From Bacteroidota bacterium (GTDB taxonomy: Bacteria > Bacteroidota > Bacteroidia > Chitinophagales > Chitinophagaceae): a stretch of 64,000 bases of DNA. The position numbers and the translations under genes were made by a program. The notes under the pieces were generated by a model, which worked only from the letters and a program-made list of their open reading frames with translations, had not been told where the DNA came from and searched no databases. The stretch lies in contig VBAR01000001.1 of assembly GCA_005882315.1 (NCBI GenBank), positions 2,119,736 to 2,183,735 on the forward strand, written 5' to 3'. Shown here piece by piece: positions 7,881 through 16,886 of the stretch; positions within the stretch are counted from its first letter, which is position 1; every line of letters starts with the position of its first letter.

Positions 7881-9230
7881 ATGGCAAGAAAATTATTATT
7901 AGACAAAGCACATGTTGAGAACATCAGGCTCTATGATGTGTACCGCCGTGAAGGTGGCTACCGCAGCGTGGAGAAGGCATTAAAGTCAATGACACCTGAC
8001 CAGGTAACTGACCAGGTAAAGAAAAGCGGTTTGCGTGGTCGTGGTGGTGCAGGTTTTCCTACGGGAATGAAATGGGGGTTTCTTGCAAAACCAGAAGGAG
8101 TGCCACGTTATCTCGTTGTGAATGCTGATGAATCGGAACCCGGAACATTCAAGGATAGGTATTTGATGGAATTCATTCCTCATCTGTTGATCGAAGGAAT
8201 GATCACATCTTCTTATGCACTCGGTTCAAATCGTTCTTATATCTATATACGTGGCGAATATTCATGGATCGTTGATATACTCGAACAAGCAATTGCTGAA
8301 GCAAAGAATAATGGATGGCTCGGTAAAAATATTTTAGGTAGCGGCTTTGATTGTGATATCTATGTTCAACGTGGCGCCGGTGCTTATATCTGTGGTGAAG
8401 AAACGGCTTTGCTCGAATCGCTGGAAGGCAAAAGAGGTAACCCGAGAATTAAACCGCCGTTCCCTGCGGTTAAAGGTTTATGGGATTGCCCTACAGTAGT
8501 GAATAATGTAGAAACAATTGCGGCGGTTGTTCCAATTATAAATGATGGAGGTGAAGAATATGCAAAGATTGGTATTGGAAAATCAACAGGAACGAAACTC
8601 ATAAGTGCTTGTGGTAATATTAAAAAGCAGGGTGTATATGAAATTGACATGACGATCTCTGTTGAAGAATTTATTTACAGTGATGAATACTGTGGTGGTA
8701 TTGCAAACGGCAGAAAATTGAAAGCCTGTATTCCCGGAGGCTCATCCGTTCCTATTTTACCTGCTAATCTTTTATTGAAAACAGCAAAAGGTGAAGCAAG
8801 GATGATGAACTATGAAAGTTTGGCTGACGGCGGTTTCGCAACAGGCAGTATGATGGGATCTGGTGGCTTCGTTGTGTTAGATGATAACCAATGTGTAGTT
8901 AAACATACTTATACGCTTGCAAGATTCTATCGTCATGAAAGTTGCGGGCAATGTTCTCCTTGCCGCGAAGGAACGGGTTGGATGGAAAAAATTCTGTTGA
9001 ATATAGATAATGGAAAAGGAAAGATGAGTGATATTGATCTGCTTTGGGATATTCAAAGAAAGATAGAAGGGAATACAATTTGCCCCTTGGGTGATGCAGC
9101 AGCATGGCCGGTAGCAGCAGCTATCCGTCATTTCAGGGATGAGTTTGAATGGCATGTTGAAAATCCTGCAGAATGCCTGAAAAGAAATTATGGTTTGGCG
9201 AATTATGCAAAGGAACTGGCTGTGGGATGA
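7881..9230 (+). CDS. nuoF: NADH-quinone oxidoreductase subunit F (NADH/FMN site)
   Basis: A 449-residue NuoF. The NADH/FMN-binding glycine-rich loop GRGGAGFPTGMKWGF and ESEPGTFKDR are present, as is the [4Fe-4S] N3 motif ESCGQCSPCREGT with the distant cysteine in NTICPLGD. It oxidises NADH at the tip of the peripheral arm. Confidence 0.97.
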   Translation: MARKLLLDKAHVENIRLYDVYRREGGYRSVEKALKSMTPDQVTDQVKKSGLRGRGGAGFPTGMKWGFLAKPEGVPRYLVVNADESEPGTFKDRYLMEFIPHLLIEGMITSSYALGSNRSYIYIRGEYSWIVDILEQAIAEAKNNGWLGKNILGSGFDCDIYVQRGAGAYICGEETALLESLEGKRGNPRIKPPFPAVKGLWDCPTVVNNVETIAAVVPIINDGGEEYAKIGIGKSTGTKLISACGNIKKQGVYEIDMTISVEEFIYSDEYCGGIANGRKLKACIPGGSSVPILPANLLLKTAKGEARMMNYESLADGGFATGSMMGSGGFVVLDDNQCVVKHTYTLARFYRHESCGQCSPCREGTGWMEKILLNIDNGKGKMSDIDLLWDIQRKIEGNTICPLGDAAAWPVAAAIRHFRDEFEWHVENPAECLKRNYGLANYAKELAVG

Positions 9231-9244
9231 TTAGAAAATAATTA

Positions 9245-10096
9245 ATGATTAAAATCTGTAAAATATTTTTTCTTTTGTTTTACGCAACTACTTCATTTGC
9301 CCAGGATCGTTTTTACAGCGACAAAAAAAAAGGACAACTGTCTGTTTCATGGGGATGGAACAGGGCAGCTTATACCAAAAGTAATATCAGCTTCAAAGGC
9401 GCCGATTATGATTTCAAGCTTTATGATGTAGTGGCACACGATAAGCAATCTCCTTTTACATACGATACTTATTTGAAGGTTCAAAACCTCACGCTGCCTC
9501 AAACGAATCTTCGCATCAGCTATTTTATAAAAAACAATCTTGCTATTTCATTTGGGGATGATCACATGAAGTATGTAATGGATAACGGGCAAACTGTCCA
9601 TATGGAAGGAACGATCACCCGCAGTGGGAATTTTGAAGGTAATTATAATGGCGATAAAGTTCTTACCGAGGACTTTCTGACTTTTGAACATACAGATGGA
9701 TTGAACTATCTCAACATAGAGCTAGAAAAATATTTTGAATGGTATCATTCTAAATCAAACCACCTGATCGTTTCGGGGTTGATTGGTGGCGGCGCCGGAG
9801 TTTTATTTCCTAAAACAAATGCTCGCCTGATGGATTATGAACGCAATGATCAGTTTCATGTTTCAGGTTTTGGTTTATCAGCAAAAGTCGGTATGCAAAC
9901 GACTTTTTTTAAACATATCATTATAAAATTTGAGAATAAATACGGTTATATAAATATGCCCAATATTGTTCTGCATAAAGAAGGAATAGAAGGAAGAGCT
10001 AAACAGTCGTTTATATTTGCAGAATTATACGGTACGATTGGCGCAACATTTTCACTGAGCCGGAAAAAAAATGATTCGAACAGTACAAAAAAATAA
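9245..10096 (+). CDS. Exported protein of unknown function, probable beta-barrel, in the nuo operon
   Basis: A 283-residue protein with a signal peptide (MIKICKIFFLLFYATTSFAQ). The rest has alternating polar and hydrophobic strands and many aromatic residues, for example GQLSVSWGWNRAAYTKSNISF, NLRISYFIKNNLAISFGDDHM and a glycine-rich GLIGGGAGVLFPKTNARL, which suggests an outer-membrane beta-barrel. Its end overlaps the upstream region of nuoG by spacing of 1 bp. I do not recognise a named family. Its insertion between nuoF and nuoG means it is translated from the complex I transcript. Confidence 0.6.
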   Translation: MIKICKIFFLLFYATTSFAQDRFYSDKKKGQLSVSWGWNRAAYTKSNISFKGADYDFKLYDVVAHDKQSPFTYDTYLKVQNLTLPQTNLRISYFIKNNLAISFGDDHMKYVMDNGQTVHMEGTITRSGNFEGNYNGDKVLTEDFLTFEHTDGLNYLNIELEKYFEWYHSKSNHLIVSGLIGGGAGVLFPKTNARLMDYERNDQFHVSGFGLSAKVGMQTTFFKHIIIKFENKYGYINMPNIVLHKEGIEGRAKQSFIFAELYGTIGATFSLSRKKNDSNSTKK

Positions 10097-10097
10097 A

Positions 10098-11204
10098 ATG
10101 CCCGAAGCACCGAAATTATTTAAAGTAACTATTGATAATATCACCATCGAAGTGGAGCCGGGAACTTCTATACTCCAGGCTGCACGCAAAATTGGGGGTG
10201 ACGTTACTCCCCCGGCGATGTGTTATTATTCCAGCCTGAAAGGAAGTGGTGGTAAATGCCGTACCTGTTTGGTGGAAGTAGCAGCAGGCAGTACTGCCGA
10301 TCCGCGGCCGATGCCTAAACTGGTAGCAAGTTGCCGTACCAATGTAATGGATGGCATGGTGGTAAAAAATATTACCAGCCCGAGAGTATTGGATGCAAGA
10401 GCAGGGGTAGTCGAATTTTTATTGATCAATCACCCACTTGATTGCCCGATATGCGACCAGGCCGGTGAATGTCATTTGCAGGACCTGGGATATGAACATG
10501 GGGCAGAAGGAACAAGGTTTGAATTTAACCGCCGCACATTTAAGAAACATGACCTGGGCCCATACATTCAACTGCATATGACACGTTGCATTCTTTGCTA
10601 TCGTTGTACTTATGTTGCTGATCAGTTAACGGATAAACGAGTACACGGCGTATTGGACAGGGGAGATCATGCAGAGATCGCAACTTATATTGAAAAGAGT
10701 TTGGATAATGACTTTATAGGAAATGTAATTGATGTATGCCCTGTTGGTGCATTAACGGATAAAACATTCCGGTTCAAAAACCGGGTATGGTTTACAAAAC
10801 CGGTAGATGCACATTGCAATTGTGATAAATGCTCGGGTAAGGTACAATTATGGATGCGTGGTGATGAAGTGCTTCGTGTAACAGTAAGAAAAGATGAGTG
10901 GGGTGAAGTACAATGCTATGATGGCAAACCCGGATGGATATGCAATACTTGCAGGTTCGACAGGAAAAAAGCAAGCGAATGGGTAATTGAAGGGCCAAGC
11001 AATATCAACCGGCATTCAGTTATTTCGCAAGGACATTATGTAGGTTTAAAAACACCAGAAGAAACAATTGCGAAAGTGATGCATGGCAGGGCGCCGAAAC
11101 TGTTGATGGATATTCATGATATAAGTGGTGTAAATGATCCGGGTTTAGATTTATCAGCAATACCCGGCCCGGCAACGAGTAAAACTTTTGAAAAAGAAAA
11201 ATAG
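10098..11204 (+). CDS. nuoG: NADH-quinone oxidoreductase subunit G, short form without molybdopterin domain
   Basis: A 368-residue NuoG. Visible clusters in order: an N-terminal [2Fe-2S] domain (CYYSSLKGSGGKCRTC), the His/Cys-ligated cluster motif HPLDCPICDQAGEC, the ferredoxin-like CILCYRC with CPVGALT, and a further cysteine-rich segment CNCDKC...CNTC. The large molybdopterin-oxidoreductase-like domain of the ~900-residue E. coli protein is absent. Short NuoG proteins are usual in related Bacteroidota, so this is not a truncation artefact. I chose the ATG at 10098; the in-frame ATG at 10071 overlaps the previous gene and adds a basic, non-conserved extension. Confidence 0.95.
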   Translation: MPEAPKLFKVTIDNITIEVEPGTSILQAARKIGGDVTPPAMCYYSSLKGSGGKCRTCLVEVAAGSTADPRPMPKLVASCRTNVMDGMVVKNITSPRVLDARAGVVEFLLINHPLDCPICDQAGECHLQDLGYEHGAEGTRFEFNRRTFKKHDLGPYIQLHMTRCILCYRCTYVADQLTDKRVHGVLDRGDHAEIATYIEKSLDNDFIGNVIDVCPVGALTDKTFRFKNRVWFTKPVDAHCNCDKCSGKVQLWMRGDEVLRVTVRKDEWGEVQCYDGKPGWICNTCRFDRKKASEWVIEGPSNINRHSVISQGHYVGLKTPEETIAKVMHGRAPKLLMDIHDISGVNDPGLDLSAIPGPATSKTFEKEK

Positions 11205-11208
11205 AAAA
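11181..11208 (+). repeat. Direct repeat, left copy, at the nuoG 3' end
   Basis: Covers the last codons and stop of nuoG (TTTTGAAAAAGA then AAAATAGAAAA). The same 28 bases recur at 12122-12149 with 26 matches, flanking the intervening non-Nuo gene. See the right copy. Confidence 0.75.
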
Positions 11209-12095
11209 TGAAATTCAGATTTCTGAGTTTATTTCTGCTAAGCTATTTTAGTTCTTTGAGTCAGTCAAATTGTTTGCAAGTAAAAGGAGATGATGATAAG
11301 CCTATTCCTTATTCAAGTGTGTTTATAAAAAAGAATAATAAAGTTCTGGTTGCTGATAGTGCCGGAAATATTTGTGTGCAGGGAATTAAGGAAATAAAAA
11401 CAGGAGACACCCTTTACCTTAGCGCTATTGGATATAAAGAACTTGTATTAGCATATTCAGGTTTAATGGTAATTAAACTTGAAAAAAGAATTATTCAGTT
11501 GCCAGAGGTAATAATTGTGAATGGCGAAAGTCAAACGGAAGAGTGGGGTACAAAAAAGGATCCTGGAATTATTGGCGGATATTTTTGCAAGCAAGGATTC
11601 AGGCAAATATTAAATTCAACCGCAAGAATTGTTTATCCTGAAGGAGAGTACAAAAGGGCAGAAATAATTTCTGTTTCTTTTTATGATGAAACAGGTAAAG
11701 GAATTGATGTTCCGGTCAGATTGAGAGTTTTTTTAATTGGGAATGATTCGTTGCCAACTGGTGATTATTTGACTGACAACATTATAGTTAATACCAAAGG
11801 CAAGGGGTGGTTAGATATAGATCTTGAAAATAAAGAACTAGTTTTTCCAAAGGAGGGATTGGCGTTTGGAATTGAACTGTTTGCTACTAGTGAAGAATAT
11901 TATTATACCAGGAAAGTAAATGATGGCAAAAAAGATGAAAATAAAATTTATGCTTTTAGCCTGGCAAGAGAAAAGGGTAGTAAGGATTTGACAATGACAA
12001 AAGTTAATAGCTGGAGAAAATGGATAATAGAAAGGTCTAATTATAGTAATTGCGGAAATTTAGTTTGTAGAGTGAAAGTCAAAGTGTGGAGATAG
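11208..12095 (+). CDS. Exported protein with carboxypeptidase-regulatory-like domain, inserted between nuoG and nuoH
   Basis: A 295-residue protein with a signal peptide (MKFRFLSLFLLSYFSSLSQS). Residues ~22-95 resemble the CarboxypepD_reg-like beta-sandwich common in Bacteroidota surface proteins (DDKPIPYSSVFIKKNNKVLVADSAGN, ending in LPEVIIV). The remaining ~190 residues form an unrecognised beta-rich domain with YPEGEYKRAEIISVSFYDE. The gene is A+T-richer than the neighbouring nuo genes and is bracketed by a 28-bp direct repeat, so it appears to be a later insertion into the operon. A role in complex I is unlikely. Confidence 0.7.
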   Translation: MKFRFLSLFLLSYFSSLSQSNCLQVKGDDDKPIPYSSVFIKKNNKVLVADSAGNICVQGIKEIKTGDTLYLSAIGYKELVLAYSGLMVIKLEKRIIQLPEVIIVNGESQTEEWGTKKDPGIIGGYFCKQGFRQILNSTARIVYPEGEYKRAEIISVSFYDETGKGIDVPVRLRVFLIGNDSLPTGDYLTDNIIVNTKGKGWLDIDLENKELVFPKEGLAFGIELFATSEEYYYTRKVNDGKKDENKIYAFSLAREKGSKDLTMTKVNSWRKWIIERSNYSNCGNLVCRVKVKVWR

Positions 12096-12121
12096 AGTTA
12101 TAGTATTAAGTGTTGATAAGT

Positions 12122-12149
12122 AAAATTTTTGAAAAAGATAAATAGAAAA
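12122..12149 (+). repeat. Direct repeat, right copy, before nuoH
   Basis: TTTTTGAAAAAGA then TAAATAGAAAA repeats the 3' end of nuoG (11181-11208) although it is non-coding here. It sits 7 bp before the nuoH ATG. This is the footprint expected if the intervening gene entered with a duplication of the nuoG end. Confidence 0.75.
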
Positions 12150-12156
12150 CTATAAA

Positions 12157-13206
12157 ATGGTTTTGTTAGGATTAGATTGGTTATTGATTTTAGAGAAAGC
12201 AGCCTTTGTACTGGTTATAGTCGGCTTGTCTTTCTTTATTGCTATGTACACCACATGGGCTGAAAGAAAAGTGGCAGCATGGATGCAGGATCGTATTGGT
12301 CCCAACCGTGCAGGTCCATTAGGTTTGTTTCAGCCATTGGCTGATGGTGGTAAATTATTTTTCAAGGAAGAGATCATTCCGCTTGCTTCCAATAAATTTT
12401 TATTCATACTCGGCCCGGGATTAGCAATGGTAACTGCATTGGTGACAAGCACAGTAATTCCATGGGGAGGTACATTGAATTTCTTTGGAAGAGATATCAG
12501 TATGCAGATCACTGATATTGATATGGGAATTTTGTTTGTGTTTGGTGTAGTAAGCATGGGTGTATATGGAATTATGATCGGTGGATGGGCATCTAACAAT
12601 AAATTCTCACTACTCGCGGCTATACGCGGAGCTTCACAAATGATCTCTTATGAACTGCCGATGGGTCTTGCATTGATCGCTGTTTTATTTATGACGGGCT
12701 CATTAAAAATGAGTGAGATAGTGCATAATCAAATTGCAAATGGCTGGCATATTATTTATCAGCCGCTTGGCTTTATCATATTTTTTGTTTGTGCATTGGC
12801 CGAATGTAACCGTACACCGTTTGATCTGCCGGAAGCAGAGAACGAATTGAACTTTGGATATCACCAGGAATATTCATCAATGAAATTGGGATTTTACCTG
12901 TTTGCTGAATACATCAATATGTTTGTAAGCGCAGCAGTAATATCAACTTTGTATTTCGGGGGATATGATATTCCATTTGTGAATGAAGCAGCATGGGATA
13001 TACCAAACTGGCTGCTGACATTTATCAGTTTTAGTGTCATCATGACAAAGATCATTTTCTTCCTGTTTGTGTTTATCTGGATCCGTTGGACCATCCCACG
13101 TTTCCGGTATGACCAATTAATGAATCTTGGATGGAAGAAATTAATACCATTGGCGCTGTTGAATATGATTGCGACTGCAGCTGTGATGTTGTGGTTGAAT
13201 AAATGA
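12157..13206 (+). CDS. nuoH: NADH-quinone oxidoreductase subunit H
   Basis: A 349-residue NuoH with about eight membrane helices. Signature segments are AERKVAAWMQDRIGPNRAGP near residue 30 and ALAECNRTPFDLPEAENEL in the middle, both in the quinone-site loops. It connects the peripheral arm to the membrane arm. Confidence 0.97.
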   Translation: MVLLGLDWLLILEKAAFVLVIVGLSFFIAMYTTWAERKVAAWMQDRIGPNRAGPLGLFQPLADGGKLFFKEEIIPLASNKFLFILGPGLAMVTALVTSTVIPWGGTLNFFGRDISMQITDIDMGILFVFGVVSMGVYGIMIGGWASNNKFSLLAAIRGASQMISYELPMGLALIAVLFMTGSLKMSEIVHNQIANGWHIIYQPLGFIIFFVCALAECNRTPFDLPEAENELNFGYHQEYSSMKLGFYLFAEYINMFVSAAVISTLYFGGYDIPFVNEAAWDIPNWLLTFISFSVIMTKIIFFLFVFIWIRWTIPRFRYDQLMNLGWKKLIPLALLNMIATAAVMLWLNK

Positions 13207-13212
13207 TTAGCT

Positions 13213-13240
13213 GATTTGCGGATGTGCAAATGTGCGGATG
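13213..13240 (+). repeat. Dispersed GTGCGGAT repeat, copy 2
   Basis: GATTTGCGGATGTGCAAATG followed by TGCGGATG in the 163-bp nuoH-nuoI gap, the same family as 5364-5394. Both copies sit just after a nuo stop codon. The rest of the gap shows no clear element. Confidence 0.5.
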
Positions 13241-13369
13241 AATACAACAAGATGTTTGATAGTTGTTGAGTAGAATTAAGGGATGTACAAGGGAGTGACA
13301 CAACAGGCGATGATAGTAGTAATAGAGTTGGTAACATAAATATATATTTGCGAACTTTTTAAAAGCTTT

Positions 13370-13912
13370 ATGCAATTAACACAAAGAGCTAAACTGGTTG
13401 ACCGCAAGCCGATGACATGGCTGGAGAGTATTTATCTCTGGAATATTCTGAAAGGCATGATGGTCACATTGCGTCACCTGTTTATGAGAAAAGCTACGAT
13501 CAGTTATCCTGAGCAGAAACGCAGTTTCAGCCAGGTGTTTCGTGGTTTGCAGGTGCTGAACAGGGATGAAGAAGGTCGTGAGAATTGTACAGCATGTGGC
13601 TTATGTGCTGTAGCTTGTCCGGCTGAAGCAATTACGATGGAAGCAGCAGAACGTTTACCGGGTGAGGAGCATTTATACCGTGAAGAAAAATATGCAGCGA
13701 AATATGAGATCAATATGTTGCGCTGTATATTCTGCGGATTGTGTGAAGAGGCTTGCCCGAAAGATGCGATTTATTTATCACAGACTTTTGCGCCGGCAAA
13801 CTACGGCCGCGAAGGATTTATATATAAGAAAGAAGATTTGCTGATTCCGCATCCGATCGAACAACCCGAAGAATTTAAAAAGGCGTTGGGAGAAAGGGTT
13901 CAGAAGAACTAA
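13370..13912 (+). CDS. nuoI: NADH-quinone oxidoreductase subunit I
   Basis: A 180-residue 8Fe ferredoxin-like subunit with two [4Fe-4S] motifs, CTACGLCAVACPAEAI and CIFCGLCEEACPKDAI, which carry clusters N6a and N6b. It relays electrons towards N2 in NuoB. Confidence 0.97.
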   Translation: MQLTQRAKLVDRKPMTWLESIYLWNILKGMMVTLRHLFMRKATISYPEQKRSFSQVFRGLQVLNRDEEGRENCTACGLCAVACPAEAITMEAAERLPGEEHLYREEKYAAKYEINMLRCIFCGLCEEACPKDAIYLSQTFAPANYGREGFIYKKEDLLIPHPIEQPEEFKKALGERVQKN

Positions 13913-13925
13913 TTGCTTTTACAAA

Positions 13926-14429
13926 ATGGGAATTATTCAAATATTATTCGGATTTCTTACGGTGATGGCACTGTTCAGTGCAATCATGGTTGTCATCAGT
14001 AAGAATCCTGTATATAGTGTGCTTTGGCTTATCCTCGTATTCTTTGCTATTTCAGGTCATTATATTTTATTGAATGCGCAGTTCCTGGCGATCGTAAATA
14101 TTATTGTTTATGCAGGCGCCATCATGGTATTGTTCCTGTTTGTGATCATGCTGATGAACCTGAATAAGGAAACAGAACCACAAAAAGGAAGGTGGTTAAA
14201 AATTGCCAGTGTTGTTGCTGGAGGATGTTTGCTGCTGGTATTGGTAGCGGCGTTGAAAGATGCAGGTGATATGAAGGAAAAAACTGCATTGATCAATACA
14301 GGAAATATAGGATTAATAAAAATCCTGGGAAAGGAATTGTTCAGTACTTATGTAGTGCCGTTTGAAATAAGTAGTGTGTTGTTTTTAAGTGCCATGGTTG
14401 GCGCAGTGGTGATTGGAAAGAAAGAATAA
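13926..14429 (+). CDS. nuoJ: NADH-quinone oxidoreductase subunit J
   Basis: A 167-residue membrane subunit with five helices, including the typical YILLNAQFLAIVNIIVYAGA and IMVLFLFVIMLMNL. It starts 13 bp after nuoI. A palindromic repeat begins immediately after its stop. Confidence 0.95.
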   Translation: MGIIQILFGFLTVMALFSAIMVVISKNPVYSVLWLILVFFAISGHYILLNAQFLAIVNIIVYAGAIMVLFLFVIMLMNLNKETEPQKGRWLKIASVVAGGCLLLVLVAALKDAGDMKEKTALINTGNIGLIKILGKELFSTYVVPFEISSVLFLSAMVGAVVIGKKE

Positions 14430-14430
14430 A

Positions 14431-14532
14431 ACCCCCTGTCCCCCTAAAGGGGGAACTTAGGTGGTAAAGCTCTTATTGGAAGTAAATTCAAAATTTCAGA
14501 ATGTTCTAAAAGCCCCTTTAGGGGTTTGGGGT
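14431..14532 (+). repeat. Paired palindromic (REPIN-like) element between nuoJ and nuoK
   Basis: Left arm at 14431-14463 contains CCCCTGTCCCCCTAAAGGGG and then ACTTAGGT. Right arm at 14508-14532 is AAAAGCCCC-TTTA-GGGGTTTGGGGT. The right arm is an imperfect reverse complement of the left, and each also folds alone as a CCCC/GGGG hairpin. The 44-bp interior is not conserved between copies. The right arm ends 3 bp before the nuoK ATG. Confidence 0.85.
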
Positions 14533-14535
14533 ATT

Positions 14536-14865
14536 ATGCCGATCAATTATTACATATTTCTGTCACTTGCATTATTTGTAATTGGAATAGTGGGAGTGCT
14601 TATTCGTCGTAATGCCATTATCATTTTTATGTGCATTGAGCTTATGCTGAATGCAGTGAATCTGCTATTGGTGGCTTTTTCAAAAATGCATAATGCTGTA
14701 TCTGGTGCGGTAGATGCAACGGCAGGAACAGAAGGACAAATATTCGTGTTTTTTATAATGGTAGTAGCCGCAGCAGAGGTAAGTGTGGGATTGGCAATTA
14801 TTGTGATGATGTACCGGAATGTACATTCAGTAGATATAGGATTTTTAAACAGATTAAAGCATTGA
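14536..14865 (+). CDS. nuoK: NADH-quinone oxidoreductase subunit K
   Basis: A 109-residue subunit with three helices. [18 protein letters not shown] carries the conserved membrane glutamate, and [20 protein letters not shown] the second. I take ATG 14536 (MPINYYIFL). An in-frame upstream extension would translate the repeat arm as KAPLGVWG, which is not part of NuoK. Confidence 0.96.
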   Translation: MPINYYIFLSLALFVIGIVGVLIRRNAIIIFMCIELMLNAVNLLLVAFSKMHNAVSGAVDATAGTEGQIFVFFIMVVAAAEVSVGLAIIVMMYRNVHSVDIGFLNRLKH

Positions 14866-14993
14866 CCCCCTGTCCCCCTAAAGGGGAGACTTAGGTCGGC
14901 AATGCTTAATTGATAAATAAAGATTTTTTAATTTAAAATTCAGACACTTAAGTTAAATGAGTGTTTTTAAAAGCCCCTTTAGGGGTTTGGGGT
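14866..14993 (+). repeat. Paired palindromic (REPIN-like) element between nuoK and nuoL
   Basis: Left arm at 14866-14898 (CCCCTGTCCCCCTAAAGGGG, then GACTTAGGTCGG) begins at the nuoK stop. Right arm at 14969-14993 is AAAAGCCCC-TTTA-GGGGTTTGGGGT. The nuoL ATG follows with no gap. The 70-bp interior is A+T-rich and unrelated to the interior of the other copies. Confidence 0.85.
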
Positions 14994-16886
14994 ATGCAAA
15001 ACGTTTTACAAATAGCCTGGTTGATCCCTTTCTTTCCATTACTCGGTTTTTTAATTACCGGGTTGGGGAGGAATAAGCTCAGTAAAGGAATGACGGGCAT
15101 TATTGGAAGCGGGGTGATATTTATTTCTTTGTTGCTGAGTGTTTGGGTGTTTATGCAGGTAAAAGGCGGCAACGCACATGATGCTTATTATTTCGATTTT
15201 ATAAAAGCCGGATCGATCAATATTCCTTTTGAATTCCGGATTGATGCTTTATCATCTTTATTTCTTTTGATCATCACAGGTGTTGGTTTTTTAATTCATG
15301 TGTACTCTACGGCTTACATGCATGAAGAAAACTCATCACATTATGCCCGGTATTTTTCTTATCTCAACTTGTTTGTGTTTTCAATGCTGCTGCTGGTGAT
15401 GGGAGGAAACTATGTAGTGATGTTTATCGGTTGGGAGGGTGTAGGACTTTGTTCTTATTTACTGATTGGCTATTGGTTTAAAAATATAAACTACACGGCT
15501 GCAGCCAATAAAGCATTTATCATGAACCGGATCGGCGATTTGGGATTCCTGATCGCTATTTTTTGGCTTATTAGTAAAACTGGCACTGCATCTTTTACAG
15601 AAGTGTTCTCTGCAAAGTCTCTGGAAGCTTTATCACAAACTGATATTACAGTAATTACATTGTTGTTATTTGTCGGCGCTACAGGCAAAAGTGCACAGAT
15701 ACCATTGTACACCTGGTTGCCAGATGCAATGGCAGGCCCGACCCCGGTTTCAGCATTGATCCATGCTGCTACGATGGTGACAGCCGGTATTTATATGATT
15801 GCACGAAGCAATATTTTGTATTCAATGGCTCCTGTTACTCAAAATGTGGTAGCCTATATTGGGTTGGCAACTGCTTTGTTGGCAGCAACAATTGCATTAA
15901 AACAAAATGATATTAAAAAAGTGTTGGCTTATTCAACTGTAAGCCAGTTAGGATATATGTTTATTGCATTAGGAATGGGTGCTTATTCAGCAGCTGTATT
16001 TCATGTAATGACGCATGCATTTTTTAAAGCTTTATTATTCCTTGGCGCAGGTAGTGTGATACATGCAATGAGTGGAGAACAAGACATAAGAAATATGGGT
16101 GGGCTGAGTAAAAAAATAAAGACAACTTATTTCACCTTCCTGGTAGGCACATTGGCTATTGCTGGTTTTCCTTTCTTCTCTGGTTTCTTTTCAAAAGATG
16201 CAATACTGCTCGCTACATACGGGCATAATAAAACTATTTATGCGTTTGCTTTGTTAGGTGCAATGCTAACCGGCTTCTATATGTTCCGGTTACTGTTACT
16301 TACTTTTCACGGATCGTTCCGGGGCACTGAAGAACAGAAACATCATTTACATGAAAGTCCGGCAGCAATGACTGTGCCTTTGATAATTCTTGCTATACTT
16401 TCTTTTGCTGGTGGATTTATTGAACTACCCGCAGTATTCGGCGAAACAGCAAACAGACTTACACAATTTTTATTTTCTGCTGTTCCATTAAATACGGTGC
16501 ATCATGTGTCTCATTCAATGGAATGGGCATTGATGGGACTTGCTACGGGCCTGGTACTTGTAGCAGTGCTGTTTGCTTATTTTAAATACAGGAAATATTC
16601 AGCTACTGAAGAAAAGGGATTAGGAAAAGTGCTCGAGAATAAGTGGTATGTAGATGAATTATATGATTCGATCATTGTAAAACCTTTGAACAAGCTGGCT
16701 GATTTCTTTGATAAAGTATTTGAAAGCCAGGTAGTCGATTGGATAGTGAATGGAGCCGGCAAAGCTGTTAACTATGGCAGCAGACAATTACGGTTATTAC
16801 AAAGCGGACATGTGGGTAGTTATATATTGCTGATGGTGATCAGCATGCTATTGATTTTTGCATGGCAATTTTTTATAAGAAAATAA
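14994..16886 (+). CDS. nuoL: NADH-quinone oxidoreductase subunit L (antiporter-like)
   Basis: A 630-residue antiporter-like subunit with about 16 membrane helices. Conserved core segments include MFIGWEGVGLCSYLLIGYW (with the membrane glutamate), LPDAMAGPTPVSALIHAATM and VFHVMTHAFFKALLFLGAGS. The C-terminal part has the long lateral helix region and a last membrane helix. The ATG at 14994 is directly after the repeat arm; the in-frame upstream codons translate repeat sequence and are rejected. Confidence 0.96.
   Translation: MQNVLQIAWLIPFFPLLGFLITGLGRNKLSKGMTGIIGSGVIFISLLLSVWVFMQVKGGNAHDAYYFDFIKAGSINIPFEFRIDALSSLFLLIITGVGFLIHVYSTAYMHEENSSHYARYFSYLNLFVFSMLLLVMGGNYVVMFIGWEGVGLCSYLLIGYWFKNINYTAAANKAFIMNRIGDLGFLIAIFWLISKTGTASFTEVFSAKSLEALSQTDITVITLLLFVGATGKSAQIPLYTWLPDAMAGPTPVSALIHAATMVTAGIYMIARSNILYSMAPVTQNVVAYIGLATALLAATIALKQNDIKKVLAYSTVSQLGYMFIALGMGAYSAAVFHVMTHAFFKALLFLGAGSVIHAMSGEQDIRNMGGLSKKIKTTYFTFLVGTLAIAGFPFFSGFFSKDAILLATYGHNKTIYAFALLGAMLTGFYMFRLLLLTFHGSFRGTEEQKHHLHESPAAMTVPLIILAILSFAGGFIELPAVFGETANRLTQFLFSAVPLNTVHHVSHSMEWALMGLATGLVLVAVLFAYFKYRKYSATEEKGLGKVLENKWYVDELYDSIIVKPLNKLADFFDKVFESQVVDWIVNGAGKAVNYGSRQLRLLQSGHVGSYILLMVISMLLIFAWQFFIRK

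Noticed and set aside
10071-10097. Upstream nuoG start at 10071
   Set aside because: It overlaps the previous gene, and the added residues are not part of the NuoG ferredoxin domain.
14461-14993. N-terminal extensions of nuoK and nuoL that contain KAPLGVWG
   Set aside because: The shared residues are a translation of the palindromic repeat arm in the same frame by chance; the conserved proteins begin at the ATG after the repeat.
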